A stretch of DNA of 64,000 nt from Bacteroidaceae bacterium. GTDB taxonomy: Bacteria > Bacteroidota > Bacteroidia > Bacteroidales > Bacteroidaceae. The translations under genes were made by a program, and so were the position numbers. The stretch is from contig JAGBTN010000003.1 of the NCBI GenBank assembly GCA_017631315.1, forward strand, positions 62,001-126,000. The letters run 5' to 3'. Below, piece by piece: positions 46,521 through 55,257 of the stretch. The first letter of the stretch is position 1. Each line of letters starts with the position of its first letter. A model generated the notes under the pieces. It saw only the letters and a list, made by a program, of their open reading frames with translations. It made no database searches and was not told where the DNA came from.

Positions 46521-46630
46521 AACTTCTCCAGAGAACTTCCCAAACTTCTCCAGAGAACTTCCCAAACTTCTGCAGAGAACTTCCCAAACCTCTGCAGAGA
46601 ACTTGACGAACTTCTCGTGTGAACTTTTTA
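46521..46630. repeat. 22-bp-period palindromic array, locus B
   Basis: Five 22-bp units start at 46521, 46543, 46565, 46587 and 46609. The first two are identical (AACTTCTCCAGAGAACTT plus CCCA); the third has CTGCAG in the centre; the last two drift. The array fills most of the gap between the glycosidase-like gene and the second LRR gene. Confidence 0.85.
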
Positions 46631-46736
46631 ACGCCAATCTTACACCCTTCTCAACCCTCCCCTGAAAACAGCCCTCAATCCCATAACCCACCTCCAAGCG
46701 ATTCTCTATTGCTTATAGGTATCAACATCTACCAAT

Positions 46737-47846
46737 ATGAATAACGTCGAGATTAATGGCATTTACTACAACCTGAATGAATGTGAAAAAACAGCCCAAG
46801 TAACTAACGGCCCTGACGAACATCGTGGCGCAGTTTCTATTCCGGAAACCGTTTCCTATAATGGGAAGACTTACACTGTAACAAGCATAGGAAATGAAGC
46901 ATTCTGTGGTTGCTCAGGGCTCACATCCGTCAACATTGGCAACTCCGTGACATGTATAGGAAATGAAGCATTCTGGGGCTGTTCTGAGCTTACATCCGTC
47001 AACATACCTGGCTCAGTAACAAACATCGCGGACTGGGCATTTGGATTTTGTTCAGGACTGACATCTGTCAACATACCTGACTCAGTAACAAACATAGGAG
47101 ACAGCGCATTCGCATTTTGTTCGGGACTGACATCTATCAACATACCTGACTCAGTAACAAACATAGGAGAGGGAGCATTCAGTGACTGCTCAGGTCTGAC
47201 ATCAATTAACGTAGAAACAGGGAACACAATCTATGATTCCCGTAACAACTGCAATGCCATCATAGAAACAGCAACAAATACTTTAATTACGGGTTGTAAA
47301 AACACCACCATTCCCAACTCAGTAACAAGCATCGGAGACGACGCATTCTGGGGCTGCAAAGGGCTGACATCTATCAACATACCTGACTCAGTAACAAGTA
47401 TAGGAGATGAGGCATTCTGTCATTGCTCTGGACTGAGATCCATCAACATATCCAATTCAGTAACAAGTATAGGAAAATGGGCATTCCATAACTGTGAAGG
47501 GCTCACATCTGTCACCATACCAAATTCCGTTAAAAGCATACAAGTATGCGCATTCGCTGACTGCAAGGAACTCATATCAATCAACATACCAGACTCTGTA
47601 GTAAGTATAGAGGACAGCGCATTCGATGGCTGTGAAAGATTGGCAGATATTTATTGTTATGCAGAGAACATGCCTTCTACAAAAAGATCATTTATTACAG
47701 AATTTGAAGCATTTAATAATTCAGACATCAGAAAAGCCACACTCCATGTGCCGGCTGCATCTATCGAACAGTACAAGACAACAGAGCCTTGGAGCAACTT
47801 CGGCACGATTGTTGCCATAGATGATACAGAGACACAAGCGTCCTGA
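46737..47846 (+). CDS. BspA-like LRR protein lacking export signals
   Basis: 369 residues. It starts MNNVEINGIYYNLNECEKTA, which aligns with the first mature residues of the secreted LRR protein (AVEIDGIYYNL), so the signal peptide is missing. An in-frame stop at 46716 rules out an upstream extension. About nine LRR_5 units follow (for example NIPDSVTNIGDSAFAFCSGL), then the shared ending YCYAENMPST ... EQYKTTEPWSNFGTIVA. The sorting domain present in the paralogue is absent. No promoter box is obvious. Probably cytoplasmic, or a decayed copy. Confidence 0.75.
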   Translation: MNNVEINGIYYNLNECEKTAQVTNGPDEHRGAVSIPETVSYNGKTYTVTSIGNEAFCGCSGLTSVNIGNSVTCIGNEAFWGCSELTSVNIPGSVTNIADWAFGFCSGLTSVNIPDSVTNIGDSAFAFCSGLTSINIPDSVTNIGEGAFSDCSGLTSINVETGNTIYDSRNNCNAIIETATNTLITGCKNTTIPNSVTSIGDDAFWGCKGLTSINIPDSVTSIGDEAFCHCSGLRSINISNSVTSIGKWAFHNCEGLTSVTIPNSVKSIQVCAFADCKELISINIPDSVVSIEDSAFDGCERLADIYCYAENMPSTKRSFITEFEAFNNSDIRKATLHVPAASIEQYKTTEPWSNFGTIVAIDDTETQAS

Positions 47847-47951
47847 CCTGCTTCGAAAGCATGGGCAGTCATCATAAAGGCAGGCATGAAAGTATGGGCA
47901 GCATCATAAAAGCAGGCACGAAAACAATTAAAGTCTTGAAGAAATAAACCA

Positions 47952-48806
47952 TCATTTGTCCGCAGACAAGAAATCCTGTATCTCCTTCAGCATACCTTCT
48001 GCCATAGTCCTGCCCATGGCATAGACATGGCGCATCTTGCGTTCATTCTGCTCGGTTCGCCCAATGGGCAAGGTGTCCTGCGGATAAATCAACAGAATGT
48101 TCCCCTTCTGCTCCTGGTCCTCAAGGTAAGAGAGTTCGTCGTTATACATTAAATGTCTGCGCGACATAGCCTTTACAATGGCAGGATAACGACGCATAAA
48201 GAGATGGAAGAACGGCATGAGTTTGGTCTGCTTCTTATAGAAACCCTTCGGCTGCGTCAGGATGACGATGTTGCGCTCAAAACCTTGCTCCTGAAAGTAA
48301 CGCAAAGGAATGGAGTCGCTGATGCCGCCATCGAGGTAAAGACGACCGTCGCGAAGCACCGGCTGCGACAGCAATGGCATGGAGCCCGATGCCCGAAGCC
48401 ATTCGAACCCTTCGTCGTCCATGACATCGATACGATGGTATAACGGTTTGCCCGTCATGACATCTGTGCAAACGACATGAAACTCCGCAGGATTCTTCTT
48501 GAAGGTTTCACGGTCGAAGACATCCAAAGTGTTAGGCACAACGTGATATGCATACTCCGGTGCAACGATGTTTCCCGTCTTCAGCAGAGCACGCAGCCCC
48601 ATGTACTGCGGATCGTCCTTGAAGCGAATGTTGTAACGGAGCGCACGACCTATCTGGTGCGACTTGTAGTTACAACCAAACAATGCACCTGCCGACACGC
48701 CTACAATGCCGTCGAAACAGATGCCCTGTTCCATCATCACATCCAGGACGCCAGCCGTAAACAAGCCACGCATGCCGCCACCTTCAAGTACCAGACCTTT
48801 TCTCAT
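47952..48806 (-). CDS. Patatin-like phospholipase
   Basis: 284 residues. Glycine-rich oxyanion motif EGGGMRG (residues 8-14), nucleophile Ser38 in GVSAG, and catalytic Asp159 in DGG. These form the Ser-Asp dyad of patatins, which hydrolyse acyl chains from lipids. No signal peptide. The YqhO/RssA-type bacterial group is the closest style. A -7 box lies just upstream, back to back with the helicase promoter. Confidence 0.9.
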   Translation of the reverse strand: MRKGLVLEGGGMRGLFTAGVLDVMMEQGICFDGIVGVSAGALFGCNYKSHQIGRALRYNIRFKDDPQYMGLRALLKTGNIVAPEYAYHVVPNTLDVFDRETFKKNPAEFHVVCTDVMTGKPLYHRIDVMDDEGFEWLRASGSMPLLSQPVLRDGRLYLDGGISDSIPLRYFQEQGFERNIVILTQPKGFYKKQTKLMPFFHLFMRRYPAIVKAMSRRHLMYNDELSYLEDQEQKGNILLIYPQDTLPIGRTEQNERKMRHVYAMGRTMAEGMLKEIQDFLSADK

Positions 48807-48813
48807 TTCACTG

Positions 48814-48821
48814 CAAAGGTA
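48814..48821 (-). promoter_or_regulatory. -7 box of the patatin gene
   Basis: Minus-strand TACCTTTG, 8 nt before the start codon; the transcript would be almost leaderless. Confidence 0.45.
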
Positions 48822-48864
48822 CGAAAAAGTTCACTTCGATAACCCTTATTCCTTGTTTTTTTTG

Positions 48865-48872
48865 TATCTTTG
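48865..48872 (+). promoter_or_regulatory. -7 box of the DEAD-box helicase operon
   Basis: TATCTTTG, 9 nt before the ATG at 48881, again implying a very short or absent leader. Confidence 0.5.
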
Positions 48873-48880
48873 CGCCCGAT

Positions 48881-50824
48881 ATGAAGAACTTTAGCGAATT
48901 GGGGCTTGCCGAACCTATCCTGCAAGCCATTGAAGAGTTGGGCTATGAACATCCCATGCCCGTACAAGAGGAAGTAATCCCGCATTTGTTGAGTCAGGAC
49001 GGCGATCTCGTTGCATTGGCACAGACAGGAACCGGCAAGACGGCAGCATACGGACTTCCACTGCTACAGAAAGCCCTCTCTACAAAATCCTCCTCAAAAG
49101 GAGAAGCAACATGTCCCAGCATTATCATCTTAAGTCCAACGCGTGAACTCTGTCTGCAGATTGCAGACGACATGGAGGACTTCAGCAAATATCTGCCCGA
49201 AGTGCGCATCCTTGCCGTTTATGGTGGTACGAATATCGAGCCACAGATTCGTGCCTTAAAGCATGGCGTAGATATCATCGTGGCAACTCCAGGACGACTG
49301 ATGGACTTGATGAAGCGTGGAGTGGCAGACCTCTCGGAGGTGCAATACATTGTCCTCGACGAAGCAGACGAAATGCTTTCGATGGGCTTCCAGGAAGACC
49401 TCGACAGCATACTGGAAGGCATTCCAAGCGAACACCGCACCCTGCTCTTCAGTGCAACAATGAGCAAGGAGATAGAACGCATCGCACAGAACTATCTCAC
49501 CGATGCACAACAGATTCAGGTAGGCAGCCGAAACGAAGGCGCAGAGAATGTGAACCATGTCTATTACATGGTACATGCTCGCGACAAATATCTTGCCCTC
49601 AAACGCGTAGTTGACTTCTATCCTCGCATCTATGCCATCATCTTCTGCCGGACACGAATGGAAACACAAGAGGTAGCCGACAACCTGATTCGCGACGGTT
49701 ACAATGCCGACGCACTGCACGGCGACCTGTCGCAGCAGCAACGTGACCTCACGATGCAAAGATTCCGCAAGCACCGTGTTCAACTGCTTGTTGCCACAGA
49801 CGTGGCTGCACGAGGTCTGGACGTTGACGACCTGACACATGTCATCAATTTCGGCATGCCCGACGACACCGAAAGCTACACCCATCGCTCCGGAAGAACA
49901 GGCCGTGCAGGCAAGAAAGGCACAAGCATCTGCATCACAGGCATACGCGAACGCTCTAAAATCAAACTGGTAGAAAAGGTCATACAAAAGCCCTTCGAAC
50001 AAGGAACTCTGCCAGAGCCTCGCGAAATATGCACCAAGCAACTCTATCACGTCATCGACGACATAGAACGCATCGAGGTTGACGAGGAAGAGATTGCACC
50101 CTTCATGAGCGAAGTGCAGAAGCGATGGGAATGGCTCGACAAAGAAGATCTCATCAAGAGAATCCTTTCACGAGAGTTCGGTCGCTTCCTGCAATACTAT
50201 GCCAATGCTCCGGAAATCGAAAGCACCTCCGCATCAGACAAAGGCGAAACCGGCGGACGACGTCAGAGAAACAAATCACATCAGGCCGAAGAAGGCTACG
50301 TCCGTCTTTTCCTCAACGTAGGCAAGATAGATGGTATGTATGCCCGTGAAATCATCGGCCTCATCAATAAGAACGTTCAAGGCGACAAGGTTGCAGTTGG
50401 AAGAATCGACCTGATGAAGAGTTTCTCATTCATCGAAGTCAAGCAAGAAGACCTCAATCGCGTATTGAAAGCCCTGAAGCATGGCGTAACAGTGAAGGGA
50501 AGAAGCGTTGTCTGCGACATATCGACAGACGAACCCAAGGCTACCACCACTCATGCCCCACGTGGAGAGAAAAAGGCAACGGCTCGCAAAGAAAAGCCAA
50601 CACGCCTAAAAGAACAACCAACTCCATCTGTAGAACGAAAAGAGACGAAGCCTTCTCGTGAGGAACGAGGCTACACCGCACCTCGAGGCAAAAAGTTCAA
50701 GAAAGAAGACTGGATGCAGTTCCTGAACCCGGACAAGCCCCAGAAGAAACACGAACTGAAAGGCGAGATGCCCGACTTTAGCGAAGAAGGTTGGGCAAGA
50801 AGAAAACCTAAAAAGAAAAAATGA
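48881..50824 (+). CDS. DEAD-box RNA helicase, DeaD/CsdA-like
   Basis: 647 residues. Q-motif around Gln29, Walker A AQTGTGKT (47-54), PTRELCLQ, DEAD in VLDEADEMLS, SAT in LLFSATMS, and the helicase C domain with ATDVAARGLD and HRSGRTGRAGKKG. A DbpA/CsdA RNA-binding domain follows (VRLFLNVGKIDGMYAREIIG). The last 100 residues are Lys/Glu/Pro-rich and disordered. It probably remodels rRNA or mRNA structure at low temperature or during ribosome assembly. Its stop overlaps the start of the S46 peptidase gene (ATGA). Confidence 0.95.
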   Translation: MKNFSELGLAEPILQAIEELGYEHPMPVQEEVIPHLLSQDGDLVALAQTGTGKTAAYGLPLLQKALSTKSSSKGEATCPSIIILSPTRELCLQIADDMEDFSKYLPEVRILAVYGGTNIEPQIRALKHGVDIIVATPGRLMDLMKRGVADLSEVQYIVLDEADEMLSMGFQEDLDSILEGIPSEHRTLLFSATMSKEIERIAQNYLTDAQQIQVGSRNEGAENVNHVYYMVHARDKYLALKRVVDFYPRIYAIIFCRTRMETQEVADNLIRDGYNADALHGDLSQQQRDLTMQRFRKHRVQLLVATDVAARGLDVDDLTHVINFGMPDDTESYTHRSGRTGRAGKKGTSICITGIRERSKIKLVEKVIQKPFEQGTLPEPREICTKQLYHVIDDIERIEVDEEEIAPFMSEVQKRWEWLDKEDLIKRILSREFGRFLQYYANAPEIESTSASDKGETGGRRQRNKSHQAEEGYVRLFLNVGKIDGMYAREIIGLINKNVQGDKVAVGRIDLMKSFSFIEVKQEDLNRVLKALKHGVTVKGRSVVCDISTDEPKATTTHAPRGEKKATARKEKPTRLKEQPTPSVERKETKPSREERGYTAPRGKKFKKEDWMQFLNPDKPQKKHELKGEMPDFSEEGWARRKPKKKK

Positions 50825-52977
50825 ACAATATGAAGAAAATACTCCTTAGCGCAACACTTTGTGCGCTTTCGCTCCTTTCACATGCCGACGAAGGTATGTG
50901 GATGCTTAATCGCATTGATGCAAAAACTGCCGAGGCCATGAAAAGCCTTGGACTGCAACTCACTCCCGAACAACTTTACAGCACAGAACACTCAAGCCTC
51001 AAGGACTGTGTGGTCGATTTCGGTGACTTCTGTTCCGGCGTCGTTGTCAGCAAAGACGGCCTTGTCTTCACCAATCATCATTGCAGATATGGTGCCATTC
51101 AAAGTCTGTCCACTCCCAAAGATGATATTCTTAAGAATGGTTTCGTGGCACGCTCACGAGATAAAGAACGTCCGGCAGAAGGCCTTTTTGTGAAGTTCTT
51201 GCAACGCACCGAAGACTGCACGGCCCGCATCGTGCAAGCCTTGAGTAAAGTATACGAGGCACACCCGGACGAGCCCAAAGCAGAGTTGGACAAGCAATAC
51301 ACCGACAGCATCATGGGTGCAGTAGAAAAAGAACTGCAGGGAAACAATCCCGGCCTGGAGTGTCTGGTAAAGGCGTACTATGAGAACAATGCTTTCTACG
51401 CAAGTTATTATAAAGTCTATCGCGATGTCCGTCTTGTCTTCACTGCAACAGAGACACTGGGCAAGTTCGGTGGCGACACCGACAACTGGATGTGGCCTCG
51501 TCAGACTTGTGACTTCAGCGTGTTCCGAATCTATGCCGACAAAGATGGTCAGCCGGCAGAATACAGCGAAGAGAACGTCCCCTTGCAAGTTGAAAACTAT
51601 GCTCGCATCTCTACCGAAGGCTATCGTAATGGCGATTTCTGCATGACGGTTGGCTATCCGGGCAGCACAAGCCGTTACCTCAGTTCGTGGGGTATCGACG
51701 AGCGTGTCAATGCCAGCAATGTAAGTACCATACAGGTTCGCGGCAAAAAACAGGAAGTTTGGAAACGCTTTATGGACAACGACCGTGCCGTTGCCATCAA
51801 GTATGCCAGCAAATGGGCAAGCAGCAGCAACTACTGGAAGAACAGTATTGGCATGAACAAAGCCATCGCCAATCTCGGTGTCATAGAACAAAAACAACAA
51901 CTTGAGGACAAAATCAGGGATTGGTACGGCAACCGCAGAGACCTTACCGACCGCTTCGGACAGATGTTCTCAACACTTAAAGAAGCATACACAGAGCGTC
52001 GCAACGATGTCTATGCCATGGGGTTCTTCCGCGAAACCTTCATGCGAGGCATTGAACTCTATCGCGTTGCCCACATGCTCAACACAATGCCGACAGATGC
52101 CGACAGCACAGAGGCAGAAGGAGTTCGCACCCGAATGGAAGCCTTCTTCAAGGATTATGATGCAAAGCTCGACGAAGCCACGATGGCTGCTCTGCTGAAG
52201 AATTATCGTGAGCAGGTAACAGACAAGAAGTACTGGCCAGAGTGCTACAACACCATCGACAGCCTTTACGGAGGCGACGAGGCAGCCTATGCCCACGATG
52301 TCTTTGCGAAGACTATCTGCAAAGACCTCTCCAGTGTAGAGAAACTACTTGCCGACAGCACACTGCGCGAAACAGACCCTGCCCTACTCTATGCAGCTGG
52401 AATTCCCATTAAGATGCAGGAAATTGCAGGCGGCAGCCGCAATGCTTCCACCGTCATCGACTACAATGAACACCTTCTCACACAAGCTCTTCTCGAGATG
52501 GACCAGGAGATGCCACACTATAGCGATGCGAACTTCACGATGCGTCTCTCATATGGCTACATCCAAGACTATACTGCCGAAGGCCAGCACTACCAGTATT
52601 ATACCAACGCCAAGAGCCTGCTCGACAAGGCAGCCAAGCAGAAGAAGATAGAAGACTATAAATTGGAAAAGGATATCGTATCGCTCATGAAGAAAGGAAA
52701 TTGGGGACGCTATGCCGACAAGACAACCGGCGAGATGCATCTTTGTTTCCTCTCCAACAATGACATTACTGGCGGCAACTCAGGCTCGCCCATGTTCAAT
52801 GGCCGTGGCGAACTGCTTGGTCTTGCTTTCGACGGCAACTGGGAAGCCATGTCGGGCGACATTTCGTTCGACAACAACCTGCAACGCTGCATCGGCGTCG
52901 ATGTGCGATACATGCTCTTCATCATCGACAAATGGGGCAAAGCCGACAATCTCATCAAGGAACTGCTGGCGGAATAA
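50821..52977 (+). CDS. S46 family dipeptidyl-peptidase (DPP7/DPP11 type)
   Basis: 718 residues with a signal peptide (MKKILLSATLCALSLLSHA) and a periplasmic chymotrypsin-like enzyme that releases dipeptides from peptide N-termini. Catalytic His in TNHHC (about residue 87), Asp region FGGDTDNWMWPR, and nucleophile Ser in GGNSGSPMFNGRGE. The following FDGNWEAMSGD carries Gly where DPP11 has Arg, which points to DPP7-like specificity for hydrophobic P1. It starts inside the helicase stop (ATGA) and so is translationally coupled; an ATG three codons later is also possible. Confidence 0.93.
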   Translation: MNNMKKILLSATLCALSLLSHADEGMWMLNRIDAKTAEAMKSLGLQLTPEQLYSTEHSSLKDCVVDFGDFCSGVVVSKDGLVFTNHHCRYGAIQSLSTPKDDILKNGFVARSRDKERPAEGLFVKFLQRTEDCTARIVQALSKVYEAHPDEPKAELDKQYTDSIMGAVEKELQGNNPGLECLVKAYYENNAFYASYYKVYRDVRLVFTATETLGKFGGDTDNWMWPRQTCDFSVFRIYADKDGQPAEYSEENVPLQVENYARISTEGYRNGDFCMTVGYPGSTSRYLSSWGIDERVNASNVSTIQVRGKKQEVWKRFMDNDRAVAIKYASKWASSSNYWKNSIGMNKAIANLGVIEQKQQLEDKIRDWYGNRRDLTDRFGQMFSTLKEAYTERRNDVYAMGFFRETFMRGIELYRVAHMLNTMPTDADSTEAEGVRTRMEAFFKDYDAKLDEATMAALLKNYREQVTDKKYWPECYNTIDSLYGGDEAAYAHDVFAKTICKDLSSVEKLLADSTLRETDPALLYAAGIPIKMQEIAGGSRNASTVIDYNEHLLTQALLEMDQEMPHYSDANFTMRLSYGYIQDYTAEGQHYQYYTNAKSLLDKAAKQKKIEDYKLEKDIVSLMKKGNWGRYADKTTGEMHLCFLSNNDITGGNSGSPMFNGRGELLGLAFDGNWEAMSGDISFDNNLQRCIGVDVRYMLFIIDKWGKADNLIKELLAE

Positions 52978-53050
52978 ACCTCAGACGTTTACAACTTAAC
53001 GATAACTGTTCAAAAGACTGCGAGATGTAAAATCCATGTTCATTTGTCAA

Positions 53051-53072
53051 GTCTGCTTCGCAAAAAGCAGAC
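53051..53072 (+). terminator. Weak hairpin after the S46 peptidase gene
   Basis: GTCTGCTT (53051-53058) pairs with AAGCAGAC (53065-53072). An A-rich and not T-rich run follows, so termination is doubtful. Confidence 0.4.
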
Positions 53073-53122
53073 AAAAAGAAAAAACTCTGAACTGCGAATT
53101 ATAAATTATAAAGTTTTTTTCT

Positions 53123-53130
53123 TATCTTTG
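53123..53130 (+). promoter_or_regulatory. -7 box of pckA
   Basis: TATCTTTG about 62 nt before the ATG; no convincing -33 element. Confidence 0.6.
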
Positions 53131-53191
53131 CAGTCGCATAAAATACAAGAAAACTAAATATTTTTTTTATTAATAACACATCCACATCAAA

Positions 53192-54805
53192 ATGGCAACA
53201 TTAGATTTGACACAGTACGGCATCACCGGCAGCACCGTGATTGCCCACAACCCCTCTTACGAAGTACTCTTCGCAGAGGAGACAAAGGAAAGTCTCAGCG
53301 GCTTTGAAAAGGGTCAGAACACCGAGCTCGACACCGTCAACGTAATGACTGGCGAGTACACTGGCCGTAGCCCCAAGGACAAGTTCATCGTAATGGACGA
53401 AAACTCTAAGGACACTGTTTGGTGGACTTCTGAAGAGTACAAGAACGACAATAAGCCCATGAGCGAAGAAGCTTGGGCACAGGTAAAAGAAATCGCCGTT
53501 AAGGAGCTCAGCAACAAGAACCTCTATGTTGTAGACGCATTCTGCGGTGCTAACGAAGGCACTCGCCTCTCTGTTCGCTTCATCGTTGAGGTTGCATGGC
53601 AGGCTCACTTCGTGAAGAACATGTTCATCCAGCCTACAGAAGAAGAGTTGGCTAACTTCGTGCCCAACTTCGTAATCTACAACGCAAGCAAGGCTAAGGT
53701 TGAGAACTACAAGGAGCTCGGCCTCAACTCTGAAACTTGTGTTGCCTTCAACGTAACCAGCCGCGAGCAGGTTATCATCAACACATGGTACGGTGGTGAG
53801 ATGAAGAAGGGTATGTTCTCTATGCAGAACTACTTCCTCCCCTTGAGCGGCATCGCTTCTATGCACTGCTCAGCAAACACCGACATGGAAGGCAAGAACA
53901 CCGCTATCTTCTTCGGCCTCTCTGGTACAGGTAAGACAACTCTTTCTACCGACCCGAAGCGTCTCCTCATCGGTGACGACGAGCACGGTTGGGACGACGA
54001 GGGCGTGTTTAACCTCGAAGGCGGTTGCTACGCTAAGGTTATCAACCTCTCTAAGGAGAACGAGCCCGACATCTATGCAGCCATCAAGCGCAACGCACTC
54101 CTCGAGAACGTGACCGTTGATGCAGAAGGCAAAATCGACTTCGCAGACAAGAGCGCAACCGAGAACACTCGCGTAAGCTACCCCATCGAGCACATCGAGA
54201 AGATTGTGAAGAACGTAAACGGCAAGAGCGCAGGTCCCGACGCAAAGAACGTTATCTTCCTCAGCGCAGACGCATTCGGCGTATTGCCTCCCGTATCTAT
54301 CCTCACTCCCGAACAGACGAAGTACTACTTCCTCTCTGGCTTCACAGCTAAGCTCGCTGGTACAGAGCGTGGCATCACAGAGCCCACTCCCACCTTCTCT
54401 GCTTGCTTCGGCCAGGCATTCCTCGAGTTGCACCCCACAAAGTATGCTGAGGAGCTCGTTAAGAAGATGGAGAAGAGCGGTGCTAAGGCATACCTCGTAA
54501 ACACAGGTTGGAATGGTACCGGCAAGCGCATCTCAATTCCCGATACACGTGGCATCATCGATGCTATCCTCGACGGCAGCATCCTGAACGCACCCACCAA
54601 GAAGATTCCTTTCTTCGACTTCGAGGTGCCCACAGAATTGCCCAACGTTAATCCCGCTATCCTCGATCCTCGCGACACCTACGCAGAGGCAAGCCAGTGG
54701 GAAGAGAAGGCAAAGGATCTCGCAGCACGCTTCATCAAGAACTTCGGCAAGTATACAACTAACGAAGCAGGTAAGGCGTTAGTCGCTGCAGGACCTCAGC
54801 TGTAA
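53192..54805 (+). CDS. pckA: Phosphoenolpyruvate carboxykinase (ATP)
   Basis: 537 residues, the length of ATP-dependent PEPCK. In Bacteroidales it often works in the carboxylating direction to make oxaloacetate for succinate production, fixing CO2 and gaining ATP. Motifs: [12 protein letters not shown]; kinase-1a [11 protein letters not shown] (about residues 241-251); kinase-2 [16 protein letters not shown]; and [12 protein letters not shown]. Codon use is narrow (for example CTC, AAG, GGC repeated), as expected for a highly expressed gene. The 3' end is partly duplicated 65 bp downstream. Confidence 0.98.
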   Translation: MATLDLTQYGITGSTVIAHNPSYEVLFAEETKESLSGFEKGQNTELDTVNVMTGEYTGRSPKDKFIVMDENSKDTVWWTSEEYKNDNKPMSEEAWAQVKEIAVKELSNKNLYVVDAFCGANEGTRLSVRFIVEVAWQAHFVKNMFIQPTEEELANFVPNFVIYNASKAKVENYKELGLNSETCVAFNVTSREQVIINTWYGGEMKKGMFSMQNYFLPLSGIASMHCSANTDMEGKNTAIFFGLSGTGKTTLSTDPKRLLIGDDEHGWDDEGVFNLEGGCYAKVINLSKENEPDIYAAIKRNALLENVTVDAEGKIDFADKSATENTRVSYPIEHIEKIVKNVNGKSAGPDAKNVIFLSADAFGVLPPVSILTPEQTKYYFLSGFTAKLAGTERGITEPTPTFSACFGQAFLELHPTKYAEELVKKMEKSGAKAYLVNTGWNGTGKRISIPDTRGIIDAILDGSILNAPTKKIPFFDFEVPTELPNVNPAILDPRDTYAEASQWEEKAKDLAARFIKNFGKYTTNEAGKALVAAGPQL

Positions 54806-54872
54806 AGCACAGGTCCGAAAGCAACTGCCATTAGTGCCAACTAAAGGTTTGCTGCAGGACCTCAGTTGTAAA
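54786..54872 (+). repeat. Duplicated 3' end of pckA
   Basis: The last codons and stop (54786-54807, encoding AAGPQL-stop) recur at 54851-54872 with a single C-to-T change. The spacing is 65 bp. The second copy lies outside the gene. Confidence 0.8.
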
Positions 54873-54944
54873 AAGACAACCCACGCGACGTTGGGAAACA
54901 ACCCACAGGAAGTTGCCCAACTTAACGTGACAAGTTAATAGATT

Positions 54945-54985
54945 TAACGTGTCAAGTCAGCCGACTTGGCACGTTATCTTTTTTA
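54945..54985 (+). terminator. Hairpin terminator of pckA, repeat copy G
   Basis: TAACGTGTCAAGTC (54945-54958) pairs with GACTTGGCACGTTA (54963-54976), one G-T pair, followed by TCTTTTTT. The loop and 3' arm contain GCCGACTTGGCA, also found in repeat copies D and E with different stems. Confidence 0.8.
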
Positions 54986-55009
54986 CCATCCACACAAGGA
55001 ACAAAAACA

Positions 55010-55051
55010 AGGGTGCATCTCTCTGTCCAAGATGACAAAGAAATGCACCCT
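55010..55051. other. Extended hairpin downstream of pckA
   Basis: AGGGTGCAT (55010-55018) pairs with ATGCACCCT (55043-55051); after a 2-by-2 internal loop a further near-7-bp helix closes. On the plus strand no T-run follows; on the minus strand TTGTTTTTG follows. Confidence 0.5.
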
Positions 55052-55099
55052 ATACATTATATATAATATATAGAATAAGCCCACTTTTTCTTTCGTTTC

Positions 55100-55131
55100 T
55101 TTTGTCAGGAGAAAAGAAAATCATAACTTTG
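55100..55131 (+). promoter_or_regulatory. Strong promoter of the structured leader and surface-protein operon
   Basis: -33 TTTTG (55100-55104), 19-nt spacer, -7 TAACTTTG (55124-55131). Transcription would start near 55138, leaving a leader of about 360 nt before the ATG at 55500. Confidence 0.75.
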
Positions 55132-55257
55132 TAGCGTAATCTTCTCAAAAGAGATGCAACACGACATTTACACAAACTTAACCACAATGCCATAGACATA
55201 CGAGAAGAGCAGCAATAAATCACAGAATTATGACATAAGCATATACATATAAGAAGA

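Noticed and set aside
46521..46630. CRISPR-like array of short repeats
   Set aside because: Units are contiguous 22-mers with only about 4 nt between palindromic cores, no unique spacers of constant size and no cas genes nearby.
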